Part shown: positions 8,574 through 16,786 of the stretch, piece after piece
Position numbering within the stretch: position 1 is the first letter of the stretch
How the letters are laid out: each line of letters begins with the position of its first letter
DNA from: Acidobacteriota bacterium
GTDB lineage: Bacteria > Acidobacteriota > Blastocatellia > Pyrinomonadales > Pyrinomonadaceae
NCBI GenBank assembly: GCA_019639175.1
Contig: JAHBSK010000001.1
Location: 248,001 to 312,000 of the forward strand
Length of the DNA stretch: 64,000 nt
Reading direction: 5' to 3'
Notes under the pieces: model-generated
Seen by the model: only the letters and a program-made list of their open reading frames with translations
What the model was told of the DNA's origin: nothing
Database searches by the model: none
Program-made: the position numbers and the translations under genes

Positions 8574-9224
8574 TCAGTTCCCATCCGCCGCATCTTCTTT
8601 TTGCTTGTCGGTCAGCTCTATGTTCATGGCTTCGAGCGTTATGCGGTTCAGGGTGCCGGTTACTTTTATGTTATTTGCTTCCTGAAATTTTTTCAGGCCG
8701 TTGCGGGTGTCGGCATTGAGCCGGCCTGTCTCGCCGCCGTTATACAATCCCTGGGACTTCAACAAGCGTTGGGCGGAGCGGACCTGATCCGCAGTTGCGC
8801 GGAAAATTGGCGAACGTTTTGTGGCGGTGCTTGATTTAGCAGGAGTTTTTTCTTTTGAATCCTTTTGCGTATCAGCCGAGGCGTAGGAATTTGGCGAAGC
8901 CGGTATCTTCTTTTGCGATTCGGTCAGTTCTATATCTAGCTTTTCCAACGTGGCGCGGTTCAGCGTTCCTGTTCGGGTGAGGCCGTTCTCGCTCTGAAAT
9001 TTTCTGATGGCTGCCCTTGTTTCATTGTTGAGCTGGCCCGTGACCTCGCCGGTGTATGTTCCGTCGCCGCGAAATTTTTCCTGAACTTCGCTTATCTGTG
9101 CCTTAGTGGGACGAAAGATCACACGCTTTGTCTGTGCGGAAGAGTCTCTGGCCGTGGACGTTTGGGCCTCGACCGGAATGTAGAGCAGAAAAAGAGCAAA
9201 AACCAGAACAAAAAATTTCTTCAT
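8574..9224 (-). CDS. Secreted protein with two peptidoglycan-binding (PG_binding_1) domains
   Basis: A 216-residue exported protein. A signal peptide (MKKFFVLVFALFLLYIPVEA) precedes two PG_binding_1 repeats, each with the pattern AQ..L...G.Y.G...G.LN..TR..++KFQ...+++.TGTLN..TLE (about residues 35-95 and 145-205), joined by a Lys/Ser/Thr-rich linker. It likely sits on the cell wall; no catalytic domain is attached. The start at 9224 is supported by GGAGGT six bases upstream (complement of 9231-9236). It is translationally coupled to the following NTF2-like protein, so the two probably work in the same compartment. Confidence 0.87.
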   Translation of the reverse strand: MKKFFVLVFALFLLYIPVEAQTSTARDSSAQTKRVIFRPTKAQISEVQEKFRGDGTYTGEVTGQLNNETRAAIRKFQSENGLTRTGTLNRATLEKLDIELTESQKKIPASPNSYASADTQKDSKEKTPAKSSTATKRSPIFRATADQVRSAQRLLKSQGLYNGGETGRLNADTRNGLKKFQEANNIKVTGTLNRITLEAMNIELTDKQKEDAADGN

Positions 9225-9390
9225 CGGAAAACCTCCATTTTTTATGGTTATGCGGCGGTCGAACGGAACGGACAAATACACAAAGCCTGCCCGAACAGCC
9301 GCGAATTACCAGATCTGTTTTATTTGATGCGGGAATTATCCTTTCAAAACACCGTTCTTGTCAACCGTTCGCCGCCGAACGCTATTTCGC

Positions 9391-9420
9391 TTGCTGAATG
9401 AACGTTCATTCAGTTATAAT
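9391..9420 (+). promoter_or_regulatory. fadN promoter with FadR-like operator
   Basis: A perfect palindrome TGAATGAACGTTCATTCA occupies 9395-9412. TATAAT follows at 9415-9420 and TTGCTG precedes at 9391-9396, with an 18-bp spacer, so the palindrome fills the space between -35 and -10. From memory this matches the Bacillus FadR box (TGAATGA-N4-TCATTCA), where a TetR-family repressor is released by long-chain acyl-CoA. Binding here would block RNA polymerase directly. No TetR gene is in the window. The rest of the 9225-9469 spacer shows no other element. Confidence 0.85.
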
Positions 9421-9469
9421 TCTCGGCAAAACACGTGTTCTTACATCATTGTGTCTTGAAAAGGAAAAT

Positions 9470-11875
9470 ATGAATATTCAGAAAGCCGCCGTGCTTGGCG
9501 CGGGAACAATGGGCGCGGGCATTGCCGCACACCTCTCAAACGCGGGCATCCCCGTTCTTTTGTTGGATATAGCCCCGAGCGAATTGACCGCCGATGAGGA
9601 AAAAAAGGGCTTGACGCTCGATTCGCCTTCGGTGCGGAACCGCATCGTCACATCGCTTTTTGAGGCGGCCAAAAAGCTCAAACCCGCTCCGTTCATGCTT
9701 GGCGATAATGCAAAACTCATCACGACCGGAAATTTTACCGACGATATGGAAAAGCTCGGCGAATGCGATCTGGTGATCGAAGCGGTCGTCGAAAACCTTG
9801 AGATCAAGCACAAGGTCTATGCCGAGGTTGAAAAATACCGCAAGCCCGGAGCCGTTATTGCCTCCAATACCAGCGGCATTCCCATCAGATCCATCGCCGA
9901 GCCGTTTTCCGATGATTTCAAAAAGCATTTCGTCGGTGTTCATTTCTTCAATCCGCCGCGGTACATGAAGCTGGTCGAGGTGATAATGACCGAATGGACG
10001 GGCGGCGTGATGGCATGTAAATTGAGCGGCTTTTTGGATCAGCGGCTTGGCAAGGGCGTCGTTCCGGCAAAGGACAGACCGAATTTTATCGCAAACCGCA
10101 TTGGCACTTTCGGGATGATGGCGACGGTTCACGAAATGCTTGCGATGGGCTTTACGCCGACCGAGGTCGATCAGATGACGGGCAAGGCCATCGGCCACGC
10201 ATCGTCGGCGACCTTTCGCACGTCCGATCTTGTCGGGCTTGATGTTCTGGCACACGTCAACACAAATCTTTATCCGGCAATACCTGATGACGAGGATCGC
10301 GATGTTTTCAAGATACCGGATCTGATCGGGCAAATGCTGGAAAAGAAGCTGCTCGGCGACAAGACAAAGGGCGGTTTCTACAAAAAGACAAAGAACGCCG
10401 AAGGCAAGACCGAGATACTGGAGCTTGACCTCGAAACCTTTGAATACAAGCCTCAGCAGAAAACGAAATTCCCGTCGCTCGACGCGGCTAAGGCCATTGA
10501 GGATCTGCCGACACGGATAAACAAACTGGTTTGGGGCGATGACCGCGTTGGCGAATTTTTATGGAAAACGATGTCGCGGACGTTCATCTATTCGGCAAAT
10601 CGTATTCCTGAGATCGCCGACACGATCAACGAGATAGACGACGCGATCAAGTGGGGATTTGGCTGGGAGATCGGCGTTTTTGAAAGCTGGGATGCTGTGG
10701 GCGTCGCAAAGTCTGTCGAACGAATTAGGGCAGAAGGCAAAGCTGTGCCGGCAAGTGTCGAAAAGATGCTTGCGGCAGGAGCAGAGACATTTTATAAGAG
10801 CGAAAACGGCGAGCATTATTTCTATGATCTCGTTGCGGGCGAATACAAACCCGTGCCGCAGCGGCCAGGAGTTCTGATTCTGAAAGATGTAAAAGAACGC
10901 ACCGGTGTTATCAAGAGCAATCCCGGAGCTTCGCTGATAGACATAGGCGACGGCGTGGCGTGTCTGGAGTTTCATTCAAAGATGAACTCCATCGGCAGCG
11001 ACACCGTCGCGATGATGAATTTTGCCATCGACGAGGTTGAAAAGAATTTCAAAGGCCTCGTTGTGGGCAATCAGGGCGGCAATTTTTCCGCCGGAGCGAA
11101 CATAATGATGCTTCTGCTGGCCGCTCAGGAAGAAGAGTGGGAAGACATTCATCTGATGGTTCGTGCCCTGCAAAATGCCATCATGCGTCTGCGGTATTCC
11201 GCAAAGCCCGTGGTCGTTGCTCCGTATGGATATGCGTTTGGCGGAGGATGCGAGATAACGCTTCACGGCGACCGTGTCCGGGCAGCGGCTGAAACCTATA
11301 TCGGCCTTGTTGAGGTCGGTATCGGCGTCATTCCCGCTGGCGGCGGCACAAAGGAAATGACCCTGCGGGCGATGGATGAAGCACTGAATACGCCCGATGC
11401 CGATCCGCTTCTTTTCCTAAAGAAAACATTTGAACTGATCGGCATGGGCAAGGTCGCGACTTCCGCACAGGAAGCAAAAGCGTGGGGCTTTTTACGCGAC
11501 GTTGATTCCATTTCAATGAACGGCGACCGGCTTATCGCTGACGCAAAGCAGGTTGTGATCGATATGGACGCCGAAGGTTACGTCCGGCCCGTTCCGCGTG
11601 AGGACATTTACGTTATGGGCGAGGCCGGACAGGCTGCTATGAAGATCGCCCTGCACATGATGAAACAGGGCGGATATGTTTCGGATCATGACGTTCTGAT
11701 CGGCAAAAAACTGGCGAACATCATCACCGGCGGCAATATGAATCATCCGGCTATGGTAAGCGAGCAATATCTGCTCGACCTCGAACGCGAGGCTTTTGTC
11801 TCGCTTTGTGGTGAGCGGAAAACGCAGGAACGCATCGCCGCAATGCTGAAAACCGGCAAGCCGTTAAGGAACTAA
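9470..11875 (+). CDS. fadN: 3-hydroxyacyl-CoA dehydrogenase / enoyl-CoA hydratase (FadN-like)
   Basis: An 801-residue bifunctional beta-oxidation enzyme, converting trans-2-enoyl-CoA to 3-hydroxyacyl-CoA and then to 3-ketoacyl-CoA with NAD+. The dehydrogenase half comes first: AVLGAGTMGAGIA is the Rossmann dinucleotide loop, SNTSGIPI and HFFNPPRYMKLVEVI carry the catalytic region. The crotonase half is C-terminal: FSAGANIMML and AFGGGCEITLH form the oxyanion hole, EVGIGVIPAGGGTKEM the active-site helix. This order is that of Bacillus FadN (about 789 residues) and the reverse of E. coli FadB. The ATG at 9470 has AAGGAAA just upstream. The promoter carries a FadR-like operator. Confidence 0.93.
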   Translation: MNIQKAAVLGAGTMGAGIAAHLSNAGIPVLLLDIAPSELTADEEKKGLTLDSPSVRNRIVTSLFEAAKKLKPAPFMLGDNAKLITTGNFTDDMEKLGECDLVIEAVVENLEIKHKVYAEVEKYRKPGAVIASNTSGIPIRSIAEPFSDDFKKHFVGVHFFNPPRYMKLVEVIMTEWTGGVMACKLSGFLDQRLGKGVVPAKDRPNFIANRIGTFGMMATVHEMLAMGFTPTEVDQMTGKAIGHASSATFRTSDLVGLDVLAHVNTNLYPAIPDDEDRDVFKIPDLIGQMLEKKLLGDKTKGGFYKKTKNAEGKTEILELDLETFEYKPQQKTKFPSLDAAKAIEDLPTRINKLVWGDDRVGEFLWKTMSRTFIYSANRIPEIADTINEIDDAIKWGFGWEIGVFESWDAVGVAKSVERIRAEGKAVPASVEKMLAAGAETFYKSENGEHYFYDLVAGEYKPVPQRPGVLILKDVKERTGVIKSNPGASLIDIGDGVACLEFHSKMNSIGSDTVAMMNFAIDEVEKNFKGLVVGNQGGNFSAGANIMMLLLAAQEEEWEDIHLMVRALQNAIMRLRYSAKPVVVAPYGYAFGGGCEITLHGDRVRAAAETYIGLVEVGIGVIPAGGGTKEMTLRAMDEALNTPDADPLLFLKKTFELIGMGKVATSAQEAKAWGFLRDVDSISMNGDRLIADAKQVVIDMDAEGYVRPVPREDIYVMGEAGQAAMKIALHMMKQGGYVSDHDVLIGKKLANIITGGNMNHPAMVSEQYLLDLEREAFVSLCGERKTQERIAAMLKTGKPLRN

Positions 11876-11894
11876 ACCGGCAGATTTAAAAAAT

Positions 11895-12452
11895 ATGGAC
11901 AATCGGATCATCCAAGTAGAACTGGATGTTGATTCAATTACAGAGGATATCGTTCAAAGATTTGGCGAATTGACCTCGGAACAGATCAACTGGAAACCAG
12001 CGGCAGAAAGCTGGAGCGTTGGGCAATGCCTGGACCACCTTATTAAAACTAACGAGATATACTCGGTTGATATTAACGGTGCTGCCAAGGGAACACGCGG
12101 CTTCAGCCTTTTAGAAAAAATTTCTCCGTTAAGCGGTTTCTTCGGAAAGCTGCTGATAAAGGCGATGGACAATGATGAAAAGAAGGTAAAGACCTCAGAC
12201 CGCTTTGTACCGCCCAGCAGTATAGATGCAAATGTGGTCGAGCTTTTTGCAAATAGCCAGGAAAAATTAAAAGAGACGGTGAGGTCAACCGCAGAACTTG
12301 ATTGGCAAAAGACCATTCTTACCTCATCATTCATGAAGATCGTCACTTATTCTCTGGCTGATGCTTTTACCATTATTACCAAACATCAGCGGCGGCACAT
12401 GCGACAGGCTGAGCGTGTGATGAAACTCGAACAATTTCCCGGCAGAGGCTAA
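11895..12452 (+). CDS. DinB-superfamily protein
   Basis: A 185-residue four-helix DinB_2-type protein. WSVGQCLDHLIKTNEIY gives the first metal-ligand histidine, and the C-terminal helix KHQRRHMRQAERVM provides further histidines, matching the three-His metal site of the family. Members act as thiol-dependent S-transferases (bacillithiol, mycothiol and similar) or have no known reaction. It starts 19 bp after fadN on the same strand and probably lies in the fadN transcript. The thiol used by this organism is not evident. Confidence 0.85.
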   Translation: MDNRIIQVELDVDSITEDIVQRFGELTSEQINWKPAAESWSVGQCLDHLIKTNEIYSVDINGAAKGTRGFSLLEKISPLSGFFGKLLIKAMDNDEKKVKTSDRFVPPSSIDANVVELFANSQEKLKETVRSTAELDWQKTILTSSFMKIVTYSLADAFTIITKHQRRHMRQAERVMKLEQFPGRG

Positions 12453-12458
12453 GAGGTC

Positions 12459-12920
12459 ATGGCGGAAGATCTATCATCTAAAAGTTTTCGCTGGATGTTC
12501 AATCTTTTCCCCGCCTATCGCGGCACGGGCGGCAGGGTAACGTATATTGCGGACGACTGGCACGAGGTCAGAATAAAACTGCCGCTGAACTGGCGGACGC
12601 GAAATTACGTCGGGACCATTTACGGCGGCAGCATCTATGCAAGCATTGACCCGATCTATATGCTGATGCTGATGAAGATACTCGGGCCTGATTACATTGT
12701 TTGGGACAAGGCGGCGAAGGTCAGGTTCCGCAAGCCCGGACGCGAAACGCTTTACGCCGAGTTTCTTTTGTCCGATGATGAGATAGCGGAAATAAAACGC
12801 CTTGCGGAAAATGAGCGTTCTATAGACCGGATCTATGATTTGGAACTAAGGGATAAAAATGGCGTTGTACACGCACAGATCGAAAAGACGCTCTACATAG
12901 CCAGGAAAAGAGATAAATGA
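12459..12920 (+). CDS. DUF4442 hotdog-fold protein (possible acyl-CoA thioesterase)
   Basis: A 153-residue single hotdog domain. The DUF4442 pattern is visible as NYVGTIYGGSIYASIDPIYM, where the GG-S helix faces the substrate in related thioesterases, then KVRFRKPGRETLYAEF. A role in hydrolysing acyl-CoA would suit its place downstream of fadN, but this is inference. Its stop overlaps the start of the next gene by 4 bp (ATGA), so the two are translationally coupled. Confidence 0.82.
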   Translation: MAEDLSSKSFRWMFNLFPAYRGTGGRVTYIADDWHEVRIKLPLNWRTRNYVGTIYGGSIYASIDPIYMLMLMKILGPDYIVWDKAAKVRFRKPGRETLYAEFLLSDDEIAEIKRLAENERSIDRIYDLELRDKNGVVHAQIEKTLYIARKRDK

Positions 12921-13603
12921 GCAGTTTTACAAATCAGGCATTCATATTCGATATGGACGGAACGCTGGTGGACAATATGCATGTTCACACCGCGGCATGG
13001 CGGCAGTTGATCGAAGAGAATGGCCTGGAATTTAATGAACGGCAGTTTCTCGTGGAAACGGCAGGCCAAACGAACCGAGAGATAATCCCGACGGTTTTCG
13101 GGCGGCTTTCTGATGAGGATATTACTCGTCTTGCGGTGCGAAAAGAAACGCTTTACCGCGAGGCGTTTTTGCCGATACGGCAGCCCATTGCCGGACTTAT
13201 TGAATTTCTGGAGCGTTCACGTGATCTGGGCATAAAAATGGCGGTGGCGACGGCCGCGTCAAACCCGAACATGGAGTTCATTTTGGACGGCCTCGACCTG
13301 CGGAAATATTTTGCCGCGATAACGACGGCGACCGATGTTACGGTCGGCAAGCCAGATCCGGCAATGTTTCTTGTTTCAGCGCAAAAAATGGGTGTTGCAG
13401 CAGGGAACTGCATTGTTTTTGAGGACGCTCTGGGCGGATTTGAAGCGGCCCGGCGCGCCGGGATGAAAGCAATAGGGATAACGACAGTCAATTCGGCTGA
13501 GGAAGTATTAAAGGCCGAGGCGGTGGTTGAGGCCCATCAGGATTTTACGGGAATTGTCCCCGAAGATCTGATAGAGCGATATACAACTGCGGCGGCGGCC
13601 TGA
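12917..13603 (+). CDS. HAD-superfamily hydrolase (beta-phosphoglucomutase/phosphatase-like)
   Basis: A 228-residue HAD subfamily IA enzyme. Motif I is DMDGTLVDN (nucleophile Asp12, acid/base Asp14), motif II lies in ATAASNPNME, motif III is the lysine of VGKPDPAMF, and motif IV is FEDALGGFEAARRAG. A helical cap sits between motifs I and II. These features fit phosphatases and beta-phosphoglucomutases acting on small phosphorylated metabolites; the substrate cannot be read from sequence. Start overlaps the stop of the DUF4442 gene. Confidence 0.88.
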   Translation: MSSFTNQAFIFDMDGTLVDNMHVHTAAWRQLIEENGLEFNERQFLVETAGQTNREIIPTVFGRLSDEDITRLAVRKETLYREAFLPIRQPIAGLIEFLERSRDLGIKMAVATAASNPNMEFILDGLDLRKYFAAITTATDVTVGKPDPAMFLVSAQKMGVAAGNCIVFEDALGGFEAARRAGMKAIGITTVNSAEEVLKAEAVVEAHQDFTGIVPEDLIERYTTAAAA

Positions 13604-13615
13604 CGGGAGTGAAAC

Positions 13616-14116
13616 ATGGCTATAAAGCTGACAGTTTTAGTGATCTTTGCGATGTTCTTTATGGATCCGTGTGCGCACAGGCCGCGTCGTGTTGAGCTGA
13701 AGGACGTGCCTGAAGATTGCAAGATAGAGAACAGACGATTTTATGTCAGGCTAAGCGGAAAGCTGCACAATACCGGTGAGGTAATGTGCGGCGATGCTCC
13801 GGGCGGAAGAAAATGCGATATTTGGCTGGCAGACCGGAACGGTGAAAACCAGGTAAAGGCCTCTGTCAGGATGGTCGTCAGAAAAGATGACGTGACGAGA
13901 TGGGCAAGTGTCATCATCGTACCGCAGGCTCCTGCCGATGTTGCCGCACCTTTCAGTGTAAAGTTTGAAGACATACTGATCTATGATCGGGTTGGAAACC
14001 TTAAAGATCATACTAAGGAAACGATAGACCTTTCCGGAGCTTTGGTGGTGGATAGTGGGACGCAGGTCTGTTCGCTTCGGGTGATGTATATCGAGAGCGA
14101 TACGGCGGACAATTAG
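13616..14116 (+). CDS. Hypothetical secreted or membrane-anchored protein
   Basis: A 166-residue protein of no family I recognise. A short hydrophobic N-terminus (LTVLVIFAMFFMDPC) could be a signal sequence. The remainder is beta-rich with scattered cysteines at about 20, 32, 55, 63 and 149, which would suit disulfides in the periplasm. It lies 12 bp after the HAD gene and 22 bp before the desulfhydrase gene, within a tight same-strand run. Confidence 0.6.
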   Translation: MAIKLTVLVIFAMFFMDPCAHRPRRVELKDVPEDCKIENRRFYVRLSGKLHNTGEVMCGDAPGGRKCDIWLADRNGENQVKASVRMVVRKDDVTRWASVIIVPQAPADVAAPFSVKFEDILIYDRVGNLKDHTKETIDLSGALVVDSGTQVCSLRVMYIESDTADN

Positions 14117-14138
14117 CCGCCGGAACGGAGTTGCAAAA

Positions 14139-15059
14139 ATGAAAGGCCGGCCGTTCGATCTTTTTGAAAAGCTGTACGCGGACATTGACGGCCGCCGCGC
14201 TCGAACCCCCATTGTCGAAGTTCCGACAGATGCCGACATCAGGCTTTTCGTTAAACGCGAAGACCTTATACATAAAGAGATCTCCGGCAACAAATACTGG
14301 AAACTGTTCTTTAACATCAAAGAGTTTTTAACAGCGGATATGACTGAGCCGATGCTGATAACTTTTGGCGGGGCATATTCCAATCACATTGCCGCCGTGG
14401 CGGCGTTGGGCCGTGAGATAGGTGCAAAAACCGTCGGTGTGATACGCGGCGACGAACTCCGCGACAAATGGCAGGCGAATCCGACGCTTGCAAAGGCAGC
14501 GGAGAATGGAATGGCGTTCAGGTTTGTCGCACGCGATGAATACAGGGACAAGGAAAAACTTGCGGCGGAATTGAGGGAAGAATTTCCTGACGCTCTCATT
14601 TTTCCCGAAGGCGGGACGAACGATCAGGCCGTCAGAGGCGTTCAGTTCATGCTGGATGAACGGACAAAAGATTTTGACTATATGTGTTGTCCGGTCGGAA
14701 CGGGCGGAACCGTTGCCGGAATCGCAAAATTTGCCGAAGCCGGGCAAAAAGTTGTTGGATTTAAGGTCGTCCGTGACGGCTCGCTTGCGGAAACTGTTTT
14801 CAGGCTGAGCGGAAAGGACGACACTGAGCTTATTGATGCATCGTTTGGCGGTTATGGCAAATTTGACGAGGAACATCTGGATGCCGTTGAACGGATGAGT
14901 GAGAGATTTGGAATACCGCTTGAACCGATCTACACGGGCAAGATGTTTCGTAAATTGCTTGAGCTGACAGGCGAGGAATATTTTCCGCCGGGATCAAAGG
15001 TCCTGGCATTTCACACAGGCGGCTTACAGGGTTTTGTTAAGACAGAAAATAAGGAATAG
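14139..15059 (+). CDS. PLP-dependent D-cysteine desulfhydrase / ACC deaminase family
   Basis: A 306-residue fold-type II PLP enzyme. EISGNKYWKL contains the PLP-binding lysine, and TFGGAYSNHIAAVAALG forms the Asn-containing substrate loop. The phosphate-binding glycine run is CPVGTGGTVAGIAKF near residue 187. In this family the products are pyruvate (or 2-oxobutyrate) and ammonia, plus H2S from D-cysteine. D-cysteine desulfhydrase is the commoner activity in heterotrophs; ACC deamination cannot be excluded. Same-strand neighbours are close but unrelated in function. Confidence 0.88.
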   Translation: MKGRPFDLFEKLYADIDGRRARTPIVEVPTDADIRLFVKREDLIHKEISGNKYWKLFFNIKEFLTADMTEPMLITFGGAYSNHIAAVAALGREIGAKTVGVIRGDELRDKWQANPTLAKAAENGMAFRFVARDEYRDKEKLAAELREEFPDALIFPEGGTNDQAVRGVQFMLDERTKDFDYMCCPVGTGGTVAGIAKFAEAGQKVVGFKVVRDGSLAETVFRLSGKDDTELIDASFGGYGKFDEEHLDAVERMSERFGIPLEPIYTGKMFRKLLELTGEEYFPPGSKVLAFHTGGLQGFVKTENKE

Positions 15060-15068
15060 ACGAAGTGT

Positions 15069-15632
15069 ATGAGATGTAGTTGGGCTGCAAATGATCTTGC
15101 CATTCACTATCACGACACGGAATGGGGCGTGCCGCTGCATGACGACCGCGGGCTGTTTGAATTTTTGATACTTGAGGGCGCTCAGGCAGGTTTGTCGTGG
15201 GACACGATATTGAAGAAACGCGATAATTACCGCAAGGCGTTTGATAATTTTGACGCCGCAAAGGTCGCCCGTTACAGCGATGCAAAATGCGCTAAATTGC
15301 TGACGAACGAAGGCATCATCCGCAACCGTTTGAAAATAGCATCGGCGGTCAGCAATGCAAAAGCGTTTTTGAAGGTGCAAAAGGAATTCGGATCGTTCGA
15401 TGCTTATATCTGGTCTTTTGTCGGCGGTAAACCGATAGACGGCAAGCGGCAGCTTTTAAGCGACGTTCCGGCAAAGACCGACATCTCAGACGCCATCAGC
15501 AAAGGCCTGAAAAAACGCGGATTCAACTTTGTCGGCTCGACCATAATGTACGCTTTCATGCAGGCAACGGGAATGGTGAACGATCATTTAGCAAGCTGTT
15601 TCAGATACAGCGAGGTAAAACATGGCAGATAA
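15069..15632 (+). CDS. tag: DNA-3-methyladenine glycosylase I
   Basis: A 187-residue DNA repair enzyme that excises 3-methyladenine. The N-terminus MRCSWAANDLAIHYHDTEWG matches the Tag family, where Cys and His near residues 3-17 together with a C-terminal His and Cys bind zinc; here these are Cys3, His15 or His17, and the pair in NDHLASCFRY. EGAQAGLSWDTILKKR carries the catalytic region. The start 9 bp after the desulfhydrase stop and an 11-bp overlap with the next gene indicate cotranscription. Confidence 0.92.
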   Translation: MRCSWAANDLAIHYHDTEWGVPLHDDRGLFEFLILEGAQAGLSWDTILKKRDNYRKAFDNFDAAKVARYSDAKCAKLLTNEGIIRNRLKIASAVSNAKAFLKVQKEFGSFDAYIWSFVGGKPIDGKRQLLSDVPAKTDISDAISKGLKKRGFNFVGSTIMYAFMQATGMVNDHLASCFRYSEVKHGR

Positions 15633-15996
15633 GATCGCTTCCGTTTTATTAGCCATTGTCGGAATAGTCAACCTCTTGCCGTTGGCGGCTTTTTTTGATC
15701 CGGCAAAGACGGTCAGGCTTTACGGCGTTTCGCTTGAAGGAGAAAACATGACGCTGCTGATGCGGCACAGGGCCGTGCTTTTGAGCATTGTCGGGGTCGC
15801 TTTGCTGACGGCGGCATTTAAACCTGACCTCAGGATATTTGCAATCTCGCTGGCGCTGATAAGCAAGTTAGCGTTTATTTTTCTGGCCTTTACAACAACA
15901 GGCCACACGCCGGAGATCAGACAGGTTGCCCTCATAGATGTCGGTGCAATAGCCTTGCTGCTGGCTGTTTTGGGCATTCATTTTTACAGCCGATAG
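15622..15996 (+). CDS. Small four-helix integral membrane protein
   Basis: A 124-residue protein made almost entirely of four hydrophobic helices (about 5-30, 50-65, 68-92, 100-120) with short polar loops. There is no catalytic motif I can identify. It overlaps the end of tag by 11 bp, so it is translated from the same mRNA. Its stop codon is followed at once by a broken copy of the ybaK 5' end, so it was probably the original upstream neighbour of ybaK. Confidence 0.7.
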   Translation: MADKIASVLLAIVGIVNLLPLAAFFDPAKTVRLYGVSLEGENMTLLMRHRAVLLSIVGVALLTAAFKPDLRIFAISLALISKLAFIFLAFTTTGHTPEIRQVALIDVGAIALLLAVLGIHFYSR

Positions 15997-16017
15997 ATGT
16001 ACCTTTCAAATTATTTG

Positions 16018-16075
16018 ATGAGCTATCCGATCACACAATCGGTCAGGTTTTTAAGAGAGAAAAGGCTGAGTTTGT
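16018..16075 (+). pseudogene. Broken copy of the ybaK 5' end
   Basis: From the ATG at 16018 the sequence encodes MSYPITQSVRFLREKR, against MDYPVTQAVRFLREKK of the intact ybaK-like gene starting at 16790. By hand alignment 47 of 59 columns are identical, with one deletion that throws the frame into a TAA at 16076. Similarity begins at the start codon and stops where the promoter region of the toxin-antitoxin pair begins. Several differences are synonymous (TTT/TTC, TTA/TTG, AAA/AAG), as expected if both copies once encoded protein. Confidence 0.85.
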
Positions 16076-16104
16076 AATAAAGCTGGTTAAAAAAAGTTTG
16101 CTTA

Positions 16105-16124
16105 TTATGTCAAATCTGACATAA
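16105..16124 (+). promoter_or_regulatory. Palindromic operator before the toxin-antitoxin pair
   Basis: TTATGTCA at 16105-16112 and TGACATAA at 16117-16124 form an 8-bp perfect inverted repeat with a 4-bp centre, ending 7 bases before the toxin ATG. The position and size suit autoregulation by the downstream XRE antitoxin. Its use as an operator is inferred from the position. Confidence 0.65.
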
Positions 16125-16131
16125 AATAATT

Positions 16132-16467
16132 ATGCCCGGTAATGTCGATAAAGTTCTGGTCATTTTGGAAGGAGAGATCAAAACCCCGCCGATGTCTAGC
16201 GAGGCAAGGATCGAAGCCGGTTTCCTCTTGCGGCGTTTGCAAAGAGGCGAGTCGCTTTCGATGCCGGCGTCACGGCCTATGCCGATCATAGGGAGCAGAT
16301 GTCATGAACTGAGGATCGTCGATAAAACTCAAACCTGGCGGATAATTTACAGGACGGATGACGACGCTGTCGTAATTTTGGAGGTTTTCAGTAAAAAGAC
16401 CAGGACAACGCCAACTTCAGTTATAAGAACATGTAAACGGCGTATTAAAAATTACGATGCCGAATAG
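16132..16467 (+). CDS. RelE/ParE/HigB-family toxin (phage Gp49-like)
   Basis: A 111-residue mRNA-interferase-type toxin. The core pattern CHELRIVDKTQTWRIIYR then DAVVILEVFSKKTRTTP is typical of the Gp49-like HigB group, including the basic residues of the active site. The order toxin first, antitoxin second, six bases apart, is the HigBA arrangement. The pair is wedged between a broken copy of the ybaK start and the intact ybaK gene. Expression is probably controlled by the palindrome at 16105-16124. Confidence 0.87.
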   Translation: MPGNVDKVLVILEGEIKTPPMSSEARIEAGFLLRRLQRGESLSMPASRPMPIIGSRCHELRIVDKTQTWRIIYRTDDDAVVILEVFSKKTRTTPTSVIRTCKRRIKNYDAE

Positions 16468-16473
16468 AAAAAA

Positions 16474-16785
16474 ATGGAAAAGAAAAAAAGAAAAAGGCTT
16501 GATGAAAAAGGATGGAAGGTCAGATCGGTAAGCGAATTTCTCGGGCTTTCCGAAGACGAGGAACGCGTGGTCGAATTGCGGATAGCTTTGAGCGACGCGC
16601 TAAAAAAGCAACGCCTGAACGCCAAATTAACACAAGAAGGTTTTGCCAGAATGTTGAATTCCAGCCAATCAAGGGTTGCGAAAATGGAGGCTGGCGACCC
16701 GAGCGTAACATTCGATCTTTTGATCCGCAGTTTGTTCCGGGCGGGAATTGACCGAAGAAAGCTTTCCAAAATTATTGCGGCTTAA
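16474..16785 (+). CDS. XRE-family antitoxin (HigA-like)
   Basis: A 103-residue DNA-binding antitoxin. The C-terminal half holds a helix-turn-helix: LTQEGFARMLNSSQSRVAKM, followed by EAGDPSVTFDLLIRSLFRAG. The N-terminal half is charged and probably wraps the toxin. Its stop TAA at 16783-16785 is one base from the ATG-ATG start of ybaK, so the inserted unit ends exactly at the host gene. It should neutralise the toxin and repress the operon. Confidence 0.87.
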   Translation: MEKKKRKRLDEKGWKVRSVSEFLGLSEDEERVVELRIALSDALKKQRLNAKLTQEGFARMLNSSQSRVAKMEAGDPSVTFDLLIRSLFRAGIDRRKLSKIIAA

Positions 16786-16786
16786 G

